Source: Sepioteuthis lessoniana
Lineage: Eukaryota; Mollusca; Cephalopoda; Myopsida; Loliginidae
Length of the DNA: 64,000 nt
Assembly: GCA_963585895.1 (NCBI GenBank)
Contig: OY757904.1
Coordinates: forward strand, 164,037,213 to 164,101,212
Direction: 5' to 3'
Shown here in pieces: positions 21,964 to 34,354 of the stretch. The notes below the pieces were generated by a model. The model worked only from the letters and a program-made list of their open reading frames with translations, was not told the DNA's origin and ran no database searches. The position numbers and the translations under genes are program-made. How positions within the stretch are numbered: position 1 is the first letter of the stretch; every line of letters starts with the position of its first letter.

Positions 21964-23130
21964 ATCATTTGTATTCCTATGGATAATTTTCCTCAGGTTT
22001 AGCGTTAGCTGTGTTTGAAAAGTGTGTTATTGATGAGTTATAAAGAAACATGTTCTTTTCTGAAAGCTTTGCATCTTTTAATAATTCTAGATTTCAAATT
22101 ATCTCTGCATTATTATTAATGAATCAACTTTAATAGGCATAATCATCACCTGTTCTTATCAATCGCTAATAAGTTCCAAAAATTAGTGAATTATCTGAAA
22201 GATGGAGGAAAAGCTACGAGAACTTGATGGTTCAGCTAAATTGGTTAGTTAAAAATACCACACCTGATAGTGCCCACAGTGATTTAAATGTGTTCTACCA
22301 GAGCCACATTAAAACTAAATAAAGTAACCAAGAGAATAACCCATGATAGTTGTTTTTGTGAAAATCCAAAGCATAAAATCTTGTTTCCCTGAGAGATTCT
22401 CTTGCTCAGTCTTTACAAGATTTCCTGACAGAAACTCTCAAAAGAGATTTATAATTTTTTTGAGGACTCAGAAAAATCATTTCCCAGTTTAATGGTAGCC
22501 AAGAAAAGTAAGGACATTAGTAAAGTCAGTTTTGTCTGCTGAGACAACAACATTGCATTACTGTGATGAGTCTGCCATTTATATTGCCAGTATAATAAAG
22601 AAATTATCAGGATGTCAAGTTAAATTTTAACTGTATAAAAGACAATAAGAAAGTTTTGTAGAAGTATTGTATACTAAAAACGTAGAAGATAAAAGGTTGT
22701 GATTCGATGTGTGAGTGATTAAAGAGATGTTAGACAGAGAAGAGTATAACCTGATTGGCTAAATATGAACAGATTTTTGATGCCCACCTCCCTCCAAAAA
22801 AGCAGTGACAACAGAAAAATTAAGAGTACTTACAAGTCAGAATAAACAGTAGTTTAGTAGTCTTCCTTAACCTCCCCCTCACCAAAAAAAAAACCCTAAT
22901 AGAAATTGTTATAATTGTATTAATGAACCTCTCAATTTAAAAGGCTACCTCACTTCTCAATAAATGGATTTTTCTCTAAGATAGTGTAAATAAGCAGGAT
23001 TTTTTTAATAGTAATTAGTCTTTAGCAATTACTATGTCATTTTTTTGCTTGTCATTTTGATATCTGAAGACTGTAAATGAAATTTTTCTGCCATTTTGAA
23101 TGAAGGATTTATGATACTGGACTTCACTAA
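21964..23130. other. AT-rich DNA, no gene seen
   Basis: AT-rich sequence with short homopolymer runs. No coding, RNA or repeat feature is supported. Confidence 0.5.
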
Positions 23131-23139
23131 AAACAGAGA

Positions 23140-23480
23140 TCTCCTGGGTATGACACTGGTGGTGAGGCTTCAGTTCTGGAGCTCTGAGGAGTGTGGAGTA
23201 TCCATTTATTACTATTACTCCTAAGTTCACTCATACTTAGAGTATCAGTTAGGGTCCTATCTATGGGCAAAAGAAATCTGTTTGAAAATCATTAGTATTG
23301 GATAGGAATTCTTGAAACTATATTACTGTGTAAAAACAAATTGCTATTTTAAAAAATGCAATAGAACCTTGAAAATATAGTTATGATTACAACCAAACAT
23401 TTACAAATGAATAAAATTTGAGCATTATATAGCCCATGAGGAGTTGATAAGCCATTAAACCATTCCAAACCAAAACTAGC
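23140..23480 (+). mobile_element. Short non-autonomous element with LINE-R-like tail
   Basis: The first 145 bp (GGTGAGGCTTCAGTTCTGGAG to GGGTCCTATCTATGGG) match 62560-62680 at roughly 75-80%. At 23430-23480 the sequence ends in a degraded LINE-R/SINE A tail (GAGTTGATAAGCCATTAAACC, then CCAAACC). The two sites share an order of module, variable middle, then LINE-R tail. It is an old copy without clear target duplications. Confidence 0.55.
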
Positions 23481-23484
23481 TTCT

Positions 23485-25595
23485 GGATTGAAAAAGCCAC
23501 AGCAAGTTTTTCTTTCCCTGTTTTTTTCCCAATATGTTTGAAAAATTCAGTCAAGCTATCAAAGCTTTGTTTCATATCCCAAACAAAGGAGGTTAAGAAA
23601 ACAACAAGCAAAAGGGAAAAAATTGGGACAAAATAAAAAAAATGACCAAAAAGATTAAATTTAAGACCCCCCCCCCAACAACAAAAATAACTCAACTCAT
23701 TGACAACAAAGTAGGACTTCTTCACAAAATTGTAGTACCTTACCCTCTTGCATCATCACTGTTTTGGAATTCATTTATAGGGTAATATGATATAGATTAA
23801 AAAATTTCTTCAGTTCTTGATTCAATAATTTCTTTAATTTGACTGTAGAGTCAGTTCAGCTTTGTCCTCTGTAAATACATTTGAATTTATAAAGTTTTGC
23901 TTACTCTAGCACATGAATCTCAGGTTACATACAGCACTTACTGTTCCTTAGTGATCACCCATCTAAGTACAGAGTTGGCTCATTACTGCTTAACTTTACA
24001 AGTCTACTAAGAACCTGTTCTTTCAGTGTCACTTGATCATCCTTAATTTATGAGATCAAAACAATAAAAGAAAAAAAACCAACTAATTTTATTCAAATTT
24101 CATTTCTGTTCTCATCTTGTAGCCATTACTTTAAACACATTTCTTTTGCTATAGTCTTTTTCATTGTTGTGAAGAGTATCAAATTAAAACAGAATTCTAT
24201 TTTAATTAGTCATTGACAGCAGTGAACTTTTCCTAATAAAAGATAATAACAACAATTTCTTGTCACTATATACATTTAACATTTTCAGTGGATGCCATGG
24301 CTCTATTGATATTCACCTATAAAGACTAGTTGAAATCTAAACCCTGTAGTTAATCTCTGATACAACACTTGATAATTCATATGTATCAACAACAAAATAG
24401 ATGCTAAATCACTAGTACCATTATTAATGTTGATCCTTTCACAAATCTTATTTACTAAGTAGATATCACATTATCATTGTAAATCACAGCTAATAGAAAT
24501 GTATGAAACATTGAGTATATTGCTCAGAAGGTAGGCACTATATTGTTGACCTTTCAGTTTGACAACAAAAAACATTTTGCTGTAACTGATTTTCAAACTT
24601 CAATTTTCTACTACATGAGTTTATCAAACCTTAAAGGTTAATTCAGTGAGATAGTCGTAGTAGAAGGTCTTATTTTGTTTTCTTCACATCAATAAATTTT
24701 ACATTCTTCAATAGTGAAAAGATAATTCTTTTATCAATTTTTTCAAAATTACAAAAAAATAAGGTTTTCTCCTTGATGTGTCATAAAACACATTTGTCAT
24801 TTACATTCAAAAGAAATTGCTTTGTTGTTCAAAATATCACTTTGTTGTAAGGGGTGATACACAAACACAGCGGGGTACATTATTGGCCAGTGATGAATGA
24901 AAGGACTAGACAACAAGTTTTTTTAACAAATGGATATAATTTTTCTTTTTACTTTTAAAGACCAGCTCTATGTTTACAGGCCATTTGTCTAGGAGGGAAT
25001 CTTCATTAAATGATGATTCTACACTGAGTTTAACCTGTATCCTGAGCAACATACTGCTTTATTCCTCAGTCTTTTGAGTCAATGATTTGGGTCTTCTTTC
25101 TGACTCCTATTATACAGTATTTATGACACTCAGCTTCTGAATGGGGGTATCTTTACAACTCTCTACAGGCGTTTTTAATGACACTTGCATTTCCCTTACT
25201 TTGTATTGATGACATCAGGATCATTTCCATGTCATCTCTGCATGAAACAGCAGTCTTAATGTACATAGCTGACATTGGGTAGTTAACAGTTTATAGACAC
25301 TTTTATGATATTAATGAAATGTTTATTGTCAGTGAACAATGAACTTCCATGAGAAAATCAGATATTTACTGGGACATAAAATTTTAAAAACAATTCTAAG
25401 GTGATGTTTCATGGTAATGAAGAGAAATATTTTTGACAACTCTAATGCATAGTTTATTGTGGGATTGGAATAGAATTTAAGAAAAGATTTTAGATATTCC
25501 TTACTGAAAGTGATGAAAGTCTGAAACATGATGTATTAGGAATAAGGAACAGACATTTTATCTGAATTTATTAGATGGAATATTATTATACATAA
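23485..25595. other. AT-rich DNA, no gene seen
   Basis: About 2.1 kb of AT-rich sequence. Short homopolymers occur, including a C run at about 23669. No coding or repeat feature is supported. Confidence 0.5.
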
Positions 25596-25599
25596 TGAC

Positions 25600-25770
25600 C
25601 AGATCATCATCATCATCATCATCATTATGAAGGTGTGTGCTGACAGTACAGATTCCTTGGACTCTGTAGCTTTAGGGTGGATAATCTCCCTGAGTGTTGA
25701 ACCCGGGATTGAACCAGGAATCTTTAGATTTCAGTCTAAAGTGCTTGCTACACCACTTCCCTCTTTGCGT
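25600..25770 (-). mobile_element. SINE family C, tRNA-Phe-like head and (ATG)n tail
   Basis: Minus-strand reading from about 25766 gives a tRNA-like fold: GTGGTGTAGCAAGC as box A, an anticodon arm CTTTAGACTGAAATCTAAAG with GAA in the anticodon place, and CCTGGTTCAATCCCGGG as box B. This is close to tRNA-Phe(GAA). A body of about 85 bp follows and ends in an ATG repeat (complement of the ATC run at 25603-25625). The ATG tail matches the 3' end of the RTE-like LINE. The D-arm and acceptor are too altered for a working tRNA gene. Confidence 0.75.
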
Positions 25771-25784
25771 TCCTTCTCCACTTT

Positions 25785-25870
25785 CTTCCTTCTCTCTCTC
25801 ACTCTCCTTTTTTCTCTCTCTCACTCTCCTTTTTTCTCTCTCTCTCTCTCTGTGCTTCTTCTTTCGTTCC
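25785..25870 (+). repeat. Pyrimidine tract, (TC)n-rich
   Basis: This is an almost pure C/T tract with repeated CTCTCTCTCACTCTCC and T runs. The open frames across it on both strands are translated simple repeat. Confidence 0.85.
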
Positions 25871-25914
25871 TCTTCCACCTTCTTTCCTGCTTCTGCTTCT
25901 CGCCGAGAAAAAAA

Positions 25915-27632
25915 GTGACGACAAAAAAAAAAGAGTCGGTTTTTATTCACGTCACTCTACTCATAATCCATTTCCTTAGCCTATAAAATTCTGGTCGGGG
26001 GCCTCCTCTCTTTTTTCCTTTAATGGGCTGAAGGTGAATTATTGAAACAGCGGTGAGTATTTTTCTTTTTTTTCACCCCGTAATGGCGGTATTTCTTCCT
26101 TCATATTAGATTACTGACCTGCATGCCAGAGACAAACGAACCCTCTTTTGTCAAGAGCTGCCGTTAGTCTCACTTTCATGTTCACACTCCACCCCTGGTC
26201 TCAAGATCACACATGTGGCATAGCAGACATGGTCGTTTGTTGCAGACACTCCTACGAAGGGGGATTGTCTGGACTTCTTCATCTGAGCTCTCTGAAGTGC
26301 CATCGGAACTATCGGCATCAGCGTCAGAGTTTGCGGTCGGATCATCAGGCACGCGGGGCATAGGTTGGATCAACAGTTCATCGTTGGATGATTCACCACT
26401 GCCGCTACTCGCCAACAGATTCCTGTTTATGGCGGGCTGGATGTCCCTCACATGGCATGGAGTGCCATCGACCAGCACGGCCTGCTCACTGACGATGCCG
26501 GTGATTTGTCCCCTTCGAAAACTGGTGGTGCACCGGCTATTGGGAGGCTTCACCCAGACGGTGTCCCCTAACTCATACGGCCCTCTTGTTTCCTGCCAAT
26601 CAGGCAGAGGCACGTCAATGCCCTTGATGCGCACTCAGTACCAATGGATTGCATTGGCGGGTGCGCTCGCAGCAGTCACAGCATCCTTTGGTGTTGTATT
26701 ATATCTATAGACCGCTTCCGTGATCGTGCACGCCTTCCTAGTCGTGATCCTCTTCACGCTTCAGTGGCACCGCTCTGCTCTGCTGTTGCCACTTGGCACA
26801 TATACACATCGGTGTCTGAGCCTGATCCCCCACTCGTCTACGAAACGCCTAAACTCCATGCTGCAGAAGGCTGTGTCATTGTTCGAGAGGATCTCTTCAG
26901 GTGGTCCCCTTTTGTAAAATATGGACTCCAATTCATGGATGACACTGGAGGAGTCCTGTCTTACAAACGGGCGCCAGATCGCGAACCTTGTCGCTGATGC
27001 TGATAGTTCCGATGGCACTTCAGAGAGCTCAGATGAAGAAGTCCAGACAATCCCCTTCGTAGGAGTGCCCACAACAAACGACCACGTCCACCATGCCACA
27101 TGTGTGATCTTGAGACCAGGGGTGGAGTGTGGACATGAAAGTGAGACTAACAGCAGCTCTCAACAAAAGAGGGTTCGTTTGTGTCTGGTGTGCAGGTCAG
27201 TAATCTGATACGAAGGAAGAAACACCGCTATTACAGGGTGAAAGAAAAGAAAAATACTCACCGCTGTTTCAATAATCCACCTTCAGCCCACTAAAGGAAA
27301 AAAGAGAGGAGGCCCCCGACCGGAATTTTTATAGGCTAAGGAAATGGAGTATGGGTAGAGTGACGTGAATAAAAACCGACTTGTTTTTTTTTGTCGTCAC
27401 TCTACCCATAATCCATTTCCTTAGCCTATAAAAATTCCAGTCGGGGGCCTCCTCTCTTTTTTCCTTTAAAGAGCTGAAGGTGGATTATTGAAACAGCGGT
27501 GAGTATTTTTCTTTTCTTTCACCCTGTAATGGCGGTGTTTCTTCCTTCGTATCAGATTACTGACCTGCACGCCAGACACAAACGAACCCTCTTTTGTCAC
27601 GAGCTGCCGTTAGTCTCACTTTCATGTCCACA
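25915..27632. mobile_element. Ty3/Gypsy fossil, rearranged: three LTR copies and pol end
   Basis: Three copies of one LTR-type sequence lie here: A at about 25915-26190 (minus), B at about 27133-27400 (plus) and C at about 27400-27632 (minus). B and C meet head-to-head. Between A and B, the minus strand carries part of an integrase core (about 26990-26760) and the integrase C-terminal region with an acidic, serine-rich tail (about 26630-26180). A short plus-strand copy of that same tail leads into B. So two 3' ends of one Gypsy family face away from each other. The element is clearly broken, with many breaks. The close match of the three LTR copies suggests moderate rather than great age. It may be a CsRn1-like lineage, but that is a guess. 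Confidence 0.75.
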
Positions 27633-27634
27633 GA

Positions 27635-28060
27635 CTCTTTCTTGCTATCTGTCCCTATCAGCCATTGCTCTTGGCAAATCCAGTGTCTACACAGAGCTGA
27701 AGAATGTAAGTTTTTGCTGGTCAGCCAACACTGGTGTGTCCATTTGTAGGAGTTCATAGAACATTGTTTATGAGTTCATTTTTACTTCTCCAGAGGTGCC
27801 CAACATGTCTTGCTCATCCCACTTGAATGGTTTGTGAGATGGGAAGTAAGTGGCTGTAGAGTTGTTTTGAAAGATGCTGCTTCCAGGATTTTTTGAAAAC
27901 AGCATAAAGCATCTTTGAGTAGTTCCCATGTAGTTTTTTCTTCAAACATTTTGTTAAAGTCTAAGTGGTGCAACCGTAAAGTAGTACAGACACAGCTACA
28001 GCTTAGAAGAATTCCCATTTTATTGAGATCAGATTTCCATATGGTCATTAACCTGTCAAT
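27635..28060 (-). mobile_element. RTE-like LINE fragment, C-terminal domain
   Basis: In shifting minus-strand frames this reads like the C-terminal part of the LINE at 1550-5034: LLYGCTT, LKKKLHGNYSKML, then HVGHLWRSKNELI and later TYILQLCVDTG. The fragment stops exactly where LTR copy C of the Gypsy fossil begins (27632), so the fossil cut or joined it. It is decayed by frame changes and stops. The expected ATG tail is not found on the far side of the fossil. Confidence 0.72.
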
Positions 28061-28534
28061 AGTAGCCCATGCTTTATGTATGTGCTGACATTGCTTTCAG
28101 GAGAAAAGTTGGCACAACACAAATTAGATACTTTTATTTGAATTCTGACAGAAACAAAAAAAAGGAAATATTTGAACTTGAACTTTGATTCCCTCCATCC
28201 AAATAGAATGAAGAAAAGGACTATCTACTACCTACAATATCAAATCAAGTAGTAGCAACCCAGACATACACCAACAGTAGATGATCAACATCAGCACTGG
28301 AAGATAAGGCAAATGAAAGAATCAGCCCACATGTTAGGCTCTAGTAAGCTTCACAGTAGGCTGAACATTAAAATGAACACAATATGGAAGCCTTGAATTA
28401 GGAAAAAATGGTCATTAATCTTAAGATGCCAAAATTCCACTTTCTAACATGCAGACACATATCCTAGCTCAGTTGAAAAAGTAGACCAGCGACATTAGGT
28501 TTAAGGCTCTAAGTTACCACTATCAGATTGTCCT

Positions 28535-28665
28535 AAAGAACATATGACCTAGTGGATAAATGCTTTGGTTAAAGTGTATTTAGTTATCTATCGGCAGTAA
28601 GTTCAATCTCTGAGTAGGGTAGTGCAATATATTCTTGTTCAGTAAAAAGACAGGAAAAAAACATT
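28535..28665 (+). mobile_element. tRNA-like SINE relic, family D
   Basis: ACCTAGTGGATAAATGC resembles box A and GTAAGTTCAATCTC resembles box B. The unit ends in an A-rich stretch near 28660. The head resembles the tRNA-like unit at 55711-55797 (TGGATAACACGTTTGG). No target duplication was seen. Confidence 0.5.
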
Positions 28666-29308
28666 ACAAGGATGAATTAATAGATACAAGAGGATATCCT
28701 CTGTGCATGGACAATGGAATGAAAATACTCTACTGCCATGAACTGAATGAAGAGTTTGGTTTAAAATTCCCAGAGTTACTGACTACAATGAAGGCCAGAG
28801 AGTGTAGTGGCAGAAACATTTTGATGATAACCAAGATGGAGACACAAATCCAAGTACATTATTGTATAATAAGGAAGAGATTCTTAGGAGAAAACTGAGA
28901 AATTGTTCACTGGCAGTGAAGAAGGGACTTCCATAACAATAAAGAGACAGTTTATTGGAAATTAGAAATAGATTTTCTACATGATTCTGAAATGTTTTTT
29001 TTTAGGCAGAAGAATGTAGGAAATAATTTTCATAAGAAAATTCAGAACTTGTTTATAGAGAGTGTGAATTAGATTAGTTATTAAAAAGATTTTTTTCTCA
29101 TGAAGAGAAAAAGAAACTGCAATTTTCTTTGATACTTCCTTTAATGTTCATAATAAGCTGACTGAATATGACAAGTCTAAGTAAAAAGATTTTCATGTTA
29201 CAGGATCATCAGAGATTACAACATATAGGATGAAAATGATTCATTTTAGAGATAAGTATAAATGTGATTGTCACTTAGTGAAGAAGAAATGTGGTCCATT
29301 TGGTTTTG
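28666..29308. other. AT-rich DNA, no gene seen
   Basis: AT-rich sequence. A small open frame at 28635-28898 has no known motif. Confidence 0.45.
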
Positions 29309-29369
29309 GTTGGTTGGTTGGGTTTTATGGCATATCAACCCTTGTAAGTTATTTAATGCCAAATCCTGT

Positions 29370-30010
29370 GTTTATATATGTATGTGTGTGAACAAATGGT
29401 TTGTAGGAAACATTTTCAAATGAATAAGAACTCATTTCTTTGCACACAGTTACATGGTTTCACGTATAGTAAATGATTAAATAGTTCTTTTGGTTTGGTT
29501 TGGTTTTATGGCATATCAAACATTTTAGGTTACTTAATGCCAAATTTATTTTTATACATATATAAGTACAGTTTTCTTTACACTCAGTAAAATGTAAAAA
29601 CAGTTAAATTTCAAACAATTCAGTTTAACCTAAGTACACAGTTCAAATGTCAAAAACAGTTCTTTGTAAGTTGATTTAGTTTAAATGCCAAATCCTGTTT
29701 AGACTTATATATTAAATACACACAGTGTGTGAACATTTTTCTAATAACATTTTTGAACAAACCTGAGTTCATTTTTCTTCACAGTTAAATGATTTCTGGT
29801 ATTTCTTTTTATACGAATTATCCTATTTACTTTTCCTCATTTGTTTGCACACAGTTAAATGATTTCCAAAGTTGCAATGTAACAGTAACAATTTAACATC
29901 AGTCATTTGTTTGTACACATTTAAATAGATATGTATGATTTGTAAGAGATTAACATTTAAAAAGGCAAGTGAGCTTATAAGTTTGCCCACAGTTAGATAG
30001 TTTCAAGTAT
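29370..30010 (-). repeat. Imperfect repeats built on an AACTGTGTGCAAACAAATG-like word
   Basis: Several spaced, degenerate copies of a word whose complement reads CATTTGTTTGCACACAGTTAA occur here (about 29430, 29770, 29845, 29905 and 29980). The same word in the opposite orientation repeats at 62700-63180, also next to a LINE-R tail. The copies are too diverged to define a clean unit. Confidence 0.6.
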
Positions 30011-30689
30011 TACTTAATACTTCTTCAAGATTAAGGCTGGCAACTACGTGGTCAGTATTGTTATCCATACTTTCTATACAATAGGTTCTTTGTAGGGGTT
30101 TTGTTGATCCCTGAGCATTGCAATGTTTATTGATTTGTATAGTCCGTATAGGTGACTTTGTTCTTGAGGACATTTTGAATGCACTTCCTGGTTTTTCATT
30201 TTTCATTTGGTGTTCATCTGTATTTTCCCAGTTTGGCAAATGGAAGCCTCCATTTCTATGGGCTCAAATCTGTCCTTTCATAGGGTAGTTCTTGTTCTTG
30301 AGTTGGATCAATTTTTTTCTTGTTTTGTACCATGTCCCTGCCTGTCAGGGGGGTCCTTTTTAGATGGGGTCTGTATTGGCCCAGCGAGAGAAGTCACTTC
30401 AGAAGTAAGGGCCCCTGTGAAGGAAGAGGGGGTGGATAGTATGCCTTGTCAGTAACAGAAAGAAAAGAGTCTCTCGTATCTGAACACGTGGAATCAATTT
30501 AAAGTGCTGTTGCTGTGTCGTCTTCTTTACATAGAAGGTGGACAGCTGAATTTCTATGCTGAAAATGATAGTTCTCATAGCTTCTTCCTATGAATTCCTT
30601 TTTGCCCGTGACAATCTTCTTTAGCAGTCCTACACCCAAGCTCGTCTCTTGTCATGTGTCACCAAGACTCAAAACATCTTTCTCCCCGG

Positions 30690-32412
30690 TGCATTCAGGC
30701 AGGACTTAAATAATCATACCAAAATGCCACATCTGGGTCAATTGCACAATGTGATAATGTACATGTGCGCCAGCATGTAGGTAGTCCTGATGTCATACAA
30801 GAAAGGGGGTCCTGCTTCTGCTTCTTCAGTAGGTGCACTGTCTGGCACAGAATCTTCTCCGTCATCCTGCAGCAGACTCTCTGCCCTTCTCTCAGAGGAT
30901 GGTGAGGGTGCAGATCCAAAATCGACTGTGGGCTAATTATTTTGGTCACTTCACTCCTGCCGAACTTTGTGGTACATTGACTCTGCGGCGCTTTGACCCA
31001 CATGCATTCTCTGACTTGGTAAGAGCTGTGCTTGGGACCTGTTGCATGATTAGCCCCCTTCACCCTTACTCTGTATCGATAGATCCTGTTGGTAGGCACA
31101 GTGGAGGGTGATACGTCGTCTCTGGGTGTGATATTATACCAATAGACAACCTCCTGTATGGGACAGTGCATCCTGGCTGCAATTCAATTCATCGTGTGGT
31201 GACATTGCTCCGCTATACCATTCCCAGCTGGGGCATATGTGCAATGGAATCGTAAGTGAATTCCCCATTCATGTGCGAAAGCTTGGAACTTTTTCCTGCA
31301 GAAGGCTGTGTCTTTGTCTGTAAGGATTTCGTGCAGTTGACCACACTCAAAGAACACTGTCTCCAGCTGACAAATCAGGCTTGCCGAGTCTTGCCTCGCC
31401 AATTGCTTCCAAATGGACAAACACGATGGGCCACAGTCCGTGAGTGTTTAGAAATGGCGGGCACTGTAATGTGTGATGTCCATTCTTAGCCGCTGCCAGT
31501 TCCAGTTCACTTCCAGCTTTCCCTTTTCCTATTGGATTGGTGCTGGGTCTGTGGACTGGCATTCCCCACACATCCATATGGCTGACTTAACGGCTGCTTT
31601 TGCTATTGCGAGGCAAATTCTCCTGACAAAATAGGTAGTGCATCGCACTCCCAGGTGTCCACTACCTCTGTGGATAGCCATGATTCGACTCGCATCTGGC
31701 TTGTTTACGTGGACTGCGCTGATCAGCAATTCGGGGCCATTTTCCTTCTTCATCGCCTCAAATCACCACTGGAGTACTTGTGTCAGTCGGTCGGCAATGT
31801 TCTGTGCACATTTAGTAGTTCTCTCATCTCCAAGTTGTACTGATTCTGTTGGCCCAACAATGATACCTCATAATGCTTTTATCACATCGATTCCTAACAG
31901 CAGATCAAACCCCAGTGGTTGTTGTGCACCACTAGCACATCAATCTTGGCAGAGTCGCCTTCATCCATGGATATGGAGACTACTCTGACACCGCAACACA
32001 CATAGGATATTCCTCCAATTGTCTCGACGTCCACACCTGCTTTCCTCCAAGATAAGCACAGATCTGCATTAACAATTGTCAGCGAGCAAACTGTATCAAT
32101 CAGCGCTGAACATCACGTCCCATCAACATAGATGCCTGCAACCAGTCCACATTCACCACATCGGTAGCACTGCGTTTCACGCTTTCAGTAGTTCTTTGCA
32201 AGGTGACCTTTAATGTTACACCTATAACAGGTCACATTGGTGCTAGGGCTGCTCCTGGCACTACTGTGGGGTGAGCACAAAGCTGCAACTACATACTGGT
32301 TTTGTTCCTCAGTCATCGTCAGCACCCCGGCTCTTGATATCAGATCCCCCATGGTCAAGGCTTTGATGTTTGGCACCTGTTGAAGTCTGATTGAGATGGT
32401 GTTAAAGGTCAT
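30690..32412 (-). mobile_element. Ty3/Gypsy fossil, gag to integrase remnants
   Basis: Minus-strand parts in order are: a gag end with a zinc-knuckle-like CYRCNIKGHLAK (about 32412-32185), a protease-like stretch (about 32120-31870), the integrase N-terminal zinc-binding region (HRGSGHLGVRC, about 31680), the integrase core (EILTDKDTAF, about 31330) and the integrase C-terminal region (about 31170-30850). The C-terminal region contains WYNITPRDDVSPS and YRYRVRVKG. It is plainly broken and incomplete, with numerous breaks. No matching pair of LTRs was seen at its edges. Its integrase resembles the one in the fossil at 25915-27632, but the two are clearly different copies. It sits inside LINE-R copy 2. 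Confidence 0.78.
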
Positions 32413-32554
32413 TATATATGTATTTGCATCTATAGTTTCTTCGGGTTTTTTATTTGTATTCTTCAGATTTCTATGGCATTTTGGTCTCGTAAGTTGGTTT
32501 TGATTTTATCTAATGTACATAAAGAGAGTTCATGGCTTTTTACAACTACTTTAG

Positions 32555-34018
32555 TTTACGCAAGAATAACACAACTAAAAATAAGAAAGCAGCGGGGCTT
32601 GATGAAATAACCCCAGAAGTATGGAAGACCAGGGAATTTGATGACCTACTGCTTTGAAACTGTAATGCTGTATATAACTAGAACACAATAGACAAATGGA
32701 CAAAGGGATGCATCCTCCCTTTCCCTAAGAAGGATGACCTTGGAATAGCCAAGAACTACCAAGTTATAACACTTACATCCATAGCGGCCAAAATCTACAA
32801 TGCTTAACTACACAACTGCATAGAATCAAAAATTGAGAAAACACTAAGGAAGAAACAAATTAACTTTCGGAAAAATCGATCCACAACATCACGAATTTTG
32901 ACTATCCATCGAATTCTAGAAGGTGTACAGGCAACAAACCTTGAGTCAACGATATTATTCATCGACTTCCCCAAGGCATTTGACTCCATACACAGAAGGA
33001 AGATGGAGCAAATACTTCTCGCCTACGGCCTTCCCAAAAAACAGTTGGAGCCATAATGATGCTTTATAAAAACACAAAATTAAAAGTCCACACACCGGAT
33101 GAGATACAGACTACTTTGACATTATAGTAGTTGTGCTACAAGGAGACACATTAGCCCCATATCTGTTTATTATCTGCCTAGACTACTTGCTTAGAATGTC
33201 TATAGATTTAATGAAAGAAAACAGTTTCAAGCAGGCAAAGGAAAGAAGCAGAAGATACCCCACACAAACATAGCACTTCTAGCAAATACACCCACCCAAG
33301 CCAAATCCTAGCTACTTAGTCTGGAACAAGCAGCAGGTGGCAAAGGCCTCCATCTCAATGCAGATAAAGCAGAATACATGTGCTTTAATCAAAGAGGCAA
33401 CATTTCCACACTAAAGGGTGGTCCTCTGAAACTAGTGAACAAATTCACCTACATCAGAAGCAGCATCTCATCAACCAAGAATGACATTAACATGTAACAA
33501 GCAAAGGCATGGACAGCTATCAATAGGCTATTAGTCATATGTAAGTCAGACCTGACTGATAAAATAAAATGCAGTTTTTACCAAGCAGTGGTTGTGTTGA
33601 TACTGCTATATGGATGCACTACATGGACGCTAACTAAAAGTATAGAGAAAAAGCTTGACAGCAATTACACAAAAATGTTGTGAGCTGTATTGAACAAGTC
33701 CTGGAGACAACACCCTACAAAACAGCAACTTTACGGCCATCTACCACCCATCATGAAAACTATCAAAGTTAGATGAAGCAGACATGCGGGACATTACTGG
33801 AGAAGTAAGGAAGAACTCATAAGCAATATACTCCAGTGGACCTCTTCACATGGATGAGCAAAGGTAGGACGACCAGCTAGAACCTATATACAACAGCTCT
33901 GTGCTGATACAGGAAGTAGCCTGGAAGACCTCCCGGGAGCGATGGATGATAGAGATGGGTGGTGAGAGAAGGTCAGGGAGATCCGTGCTAGCAGTGCGGC
34001 ATGATGATGATGATGATG
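32555..34018 (+). mobile_element. RTE-like LINE, copy 2, 5'-truncated
   Basis: This plus-strand copy begins in the linker before the reverse transcriptase (NKKAAGLDEITPEVW, about 32575) and ends in an ATG repeat at 33999-34018. Visible blocks are GCILPFPKK, FIDFPKAFDSI (motif A, about 32960), VVLQGDTLAPYLF (motif B, about 33130), TYIRSSIS and GCTTWTLT (about 33615-33640), then the C-terminal QLCADTG region. The YADD block is missing at about 33270, where the sequence jumps. Numerous stops and frame changes are present. It lies within ORF1 of the minus-strand LINE-R copy; a CATG is shared at both edges. Confidence 0.82.
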
Positions 34019-34023
34019 ACATG

Positions 34024-34300
34024 TATTCAGGGAATTGTAGAGATAGGTTTTTATTTTTATGTTGTCAAAGTGTTTCCATTTTAATATTTCATCAGCTTGG
34101 TTTTTATTGCAGATTTCTATTATTAATGTTCCTTTTTTAAGTTTTTTAACTGTTTTTGGTTTTAAGCTTTTTGATAATATTTTTTCAATCTTGAATGGAG
34201 ACAGTTTACTTAGTGGAGTTTCTTCAGCTGATTCCATCACGATGAAAGACGGGAAATAATTTGGTTTTTCTTCTGTCTCACTGTCAGAACTTTCCCAGAG
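34024..34300 (-). pseudogene. LINE-R ORF1, N-terminal RNA-binding part
   Basis: Reading from about 34240 gives MMESAEETPLSKLSPFKIEKILSK, then a KPKTVKKLKKGTLIIEI strand, NKNQADEILK and finally YLYNSLN. 'SPF.I.K', 'VKKLR.G.LLVEV' and 'SLNT' are the hallmarks of ORF1 in I/Jockey-type LINEs. The RTE LINE cuts the frame at 34018. ORF1 resumes on its far side at 32550-32415 (HELSLCTLDKIKTNLRDQNAIEI). The protein would bind element RNA. Confidence 0.75.
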
Positions 34301-34354
34301 TCTCTTTTTTATTAGCTTGGGTTTTGTTTGATTTATCCATATAATTAGATGTGA

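Noticed and set aside
25690-25766. tRNA-Phe gene on the minus strand
   Set aside because: The anticodon and T-arms match well, but the D-arm and acceptor do not, and the unit continues into a SINE body with an ATG tail.
25672-25950. Arginine/glutamate-rich minus-strand frame that looks like a charged coiled coil
   Set aside because: It is the translated pyrimidine tract; the charge pattern comes from simple repeat.
26213-26710. 165-codon plus-strand frame in the Gypsy fossil
   Set aside because: Opposite-strand shadow of the integrase C-terminal region.
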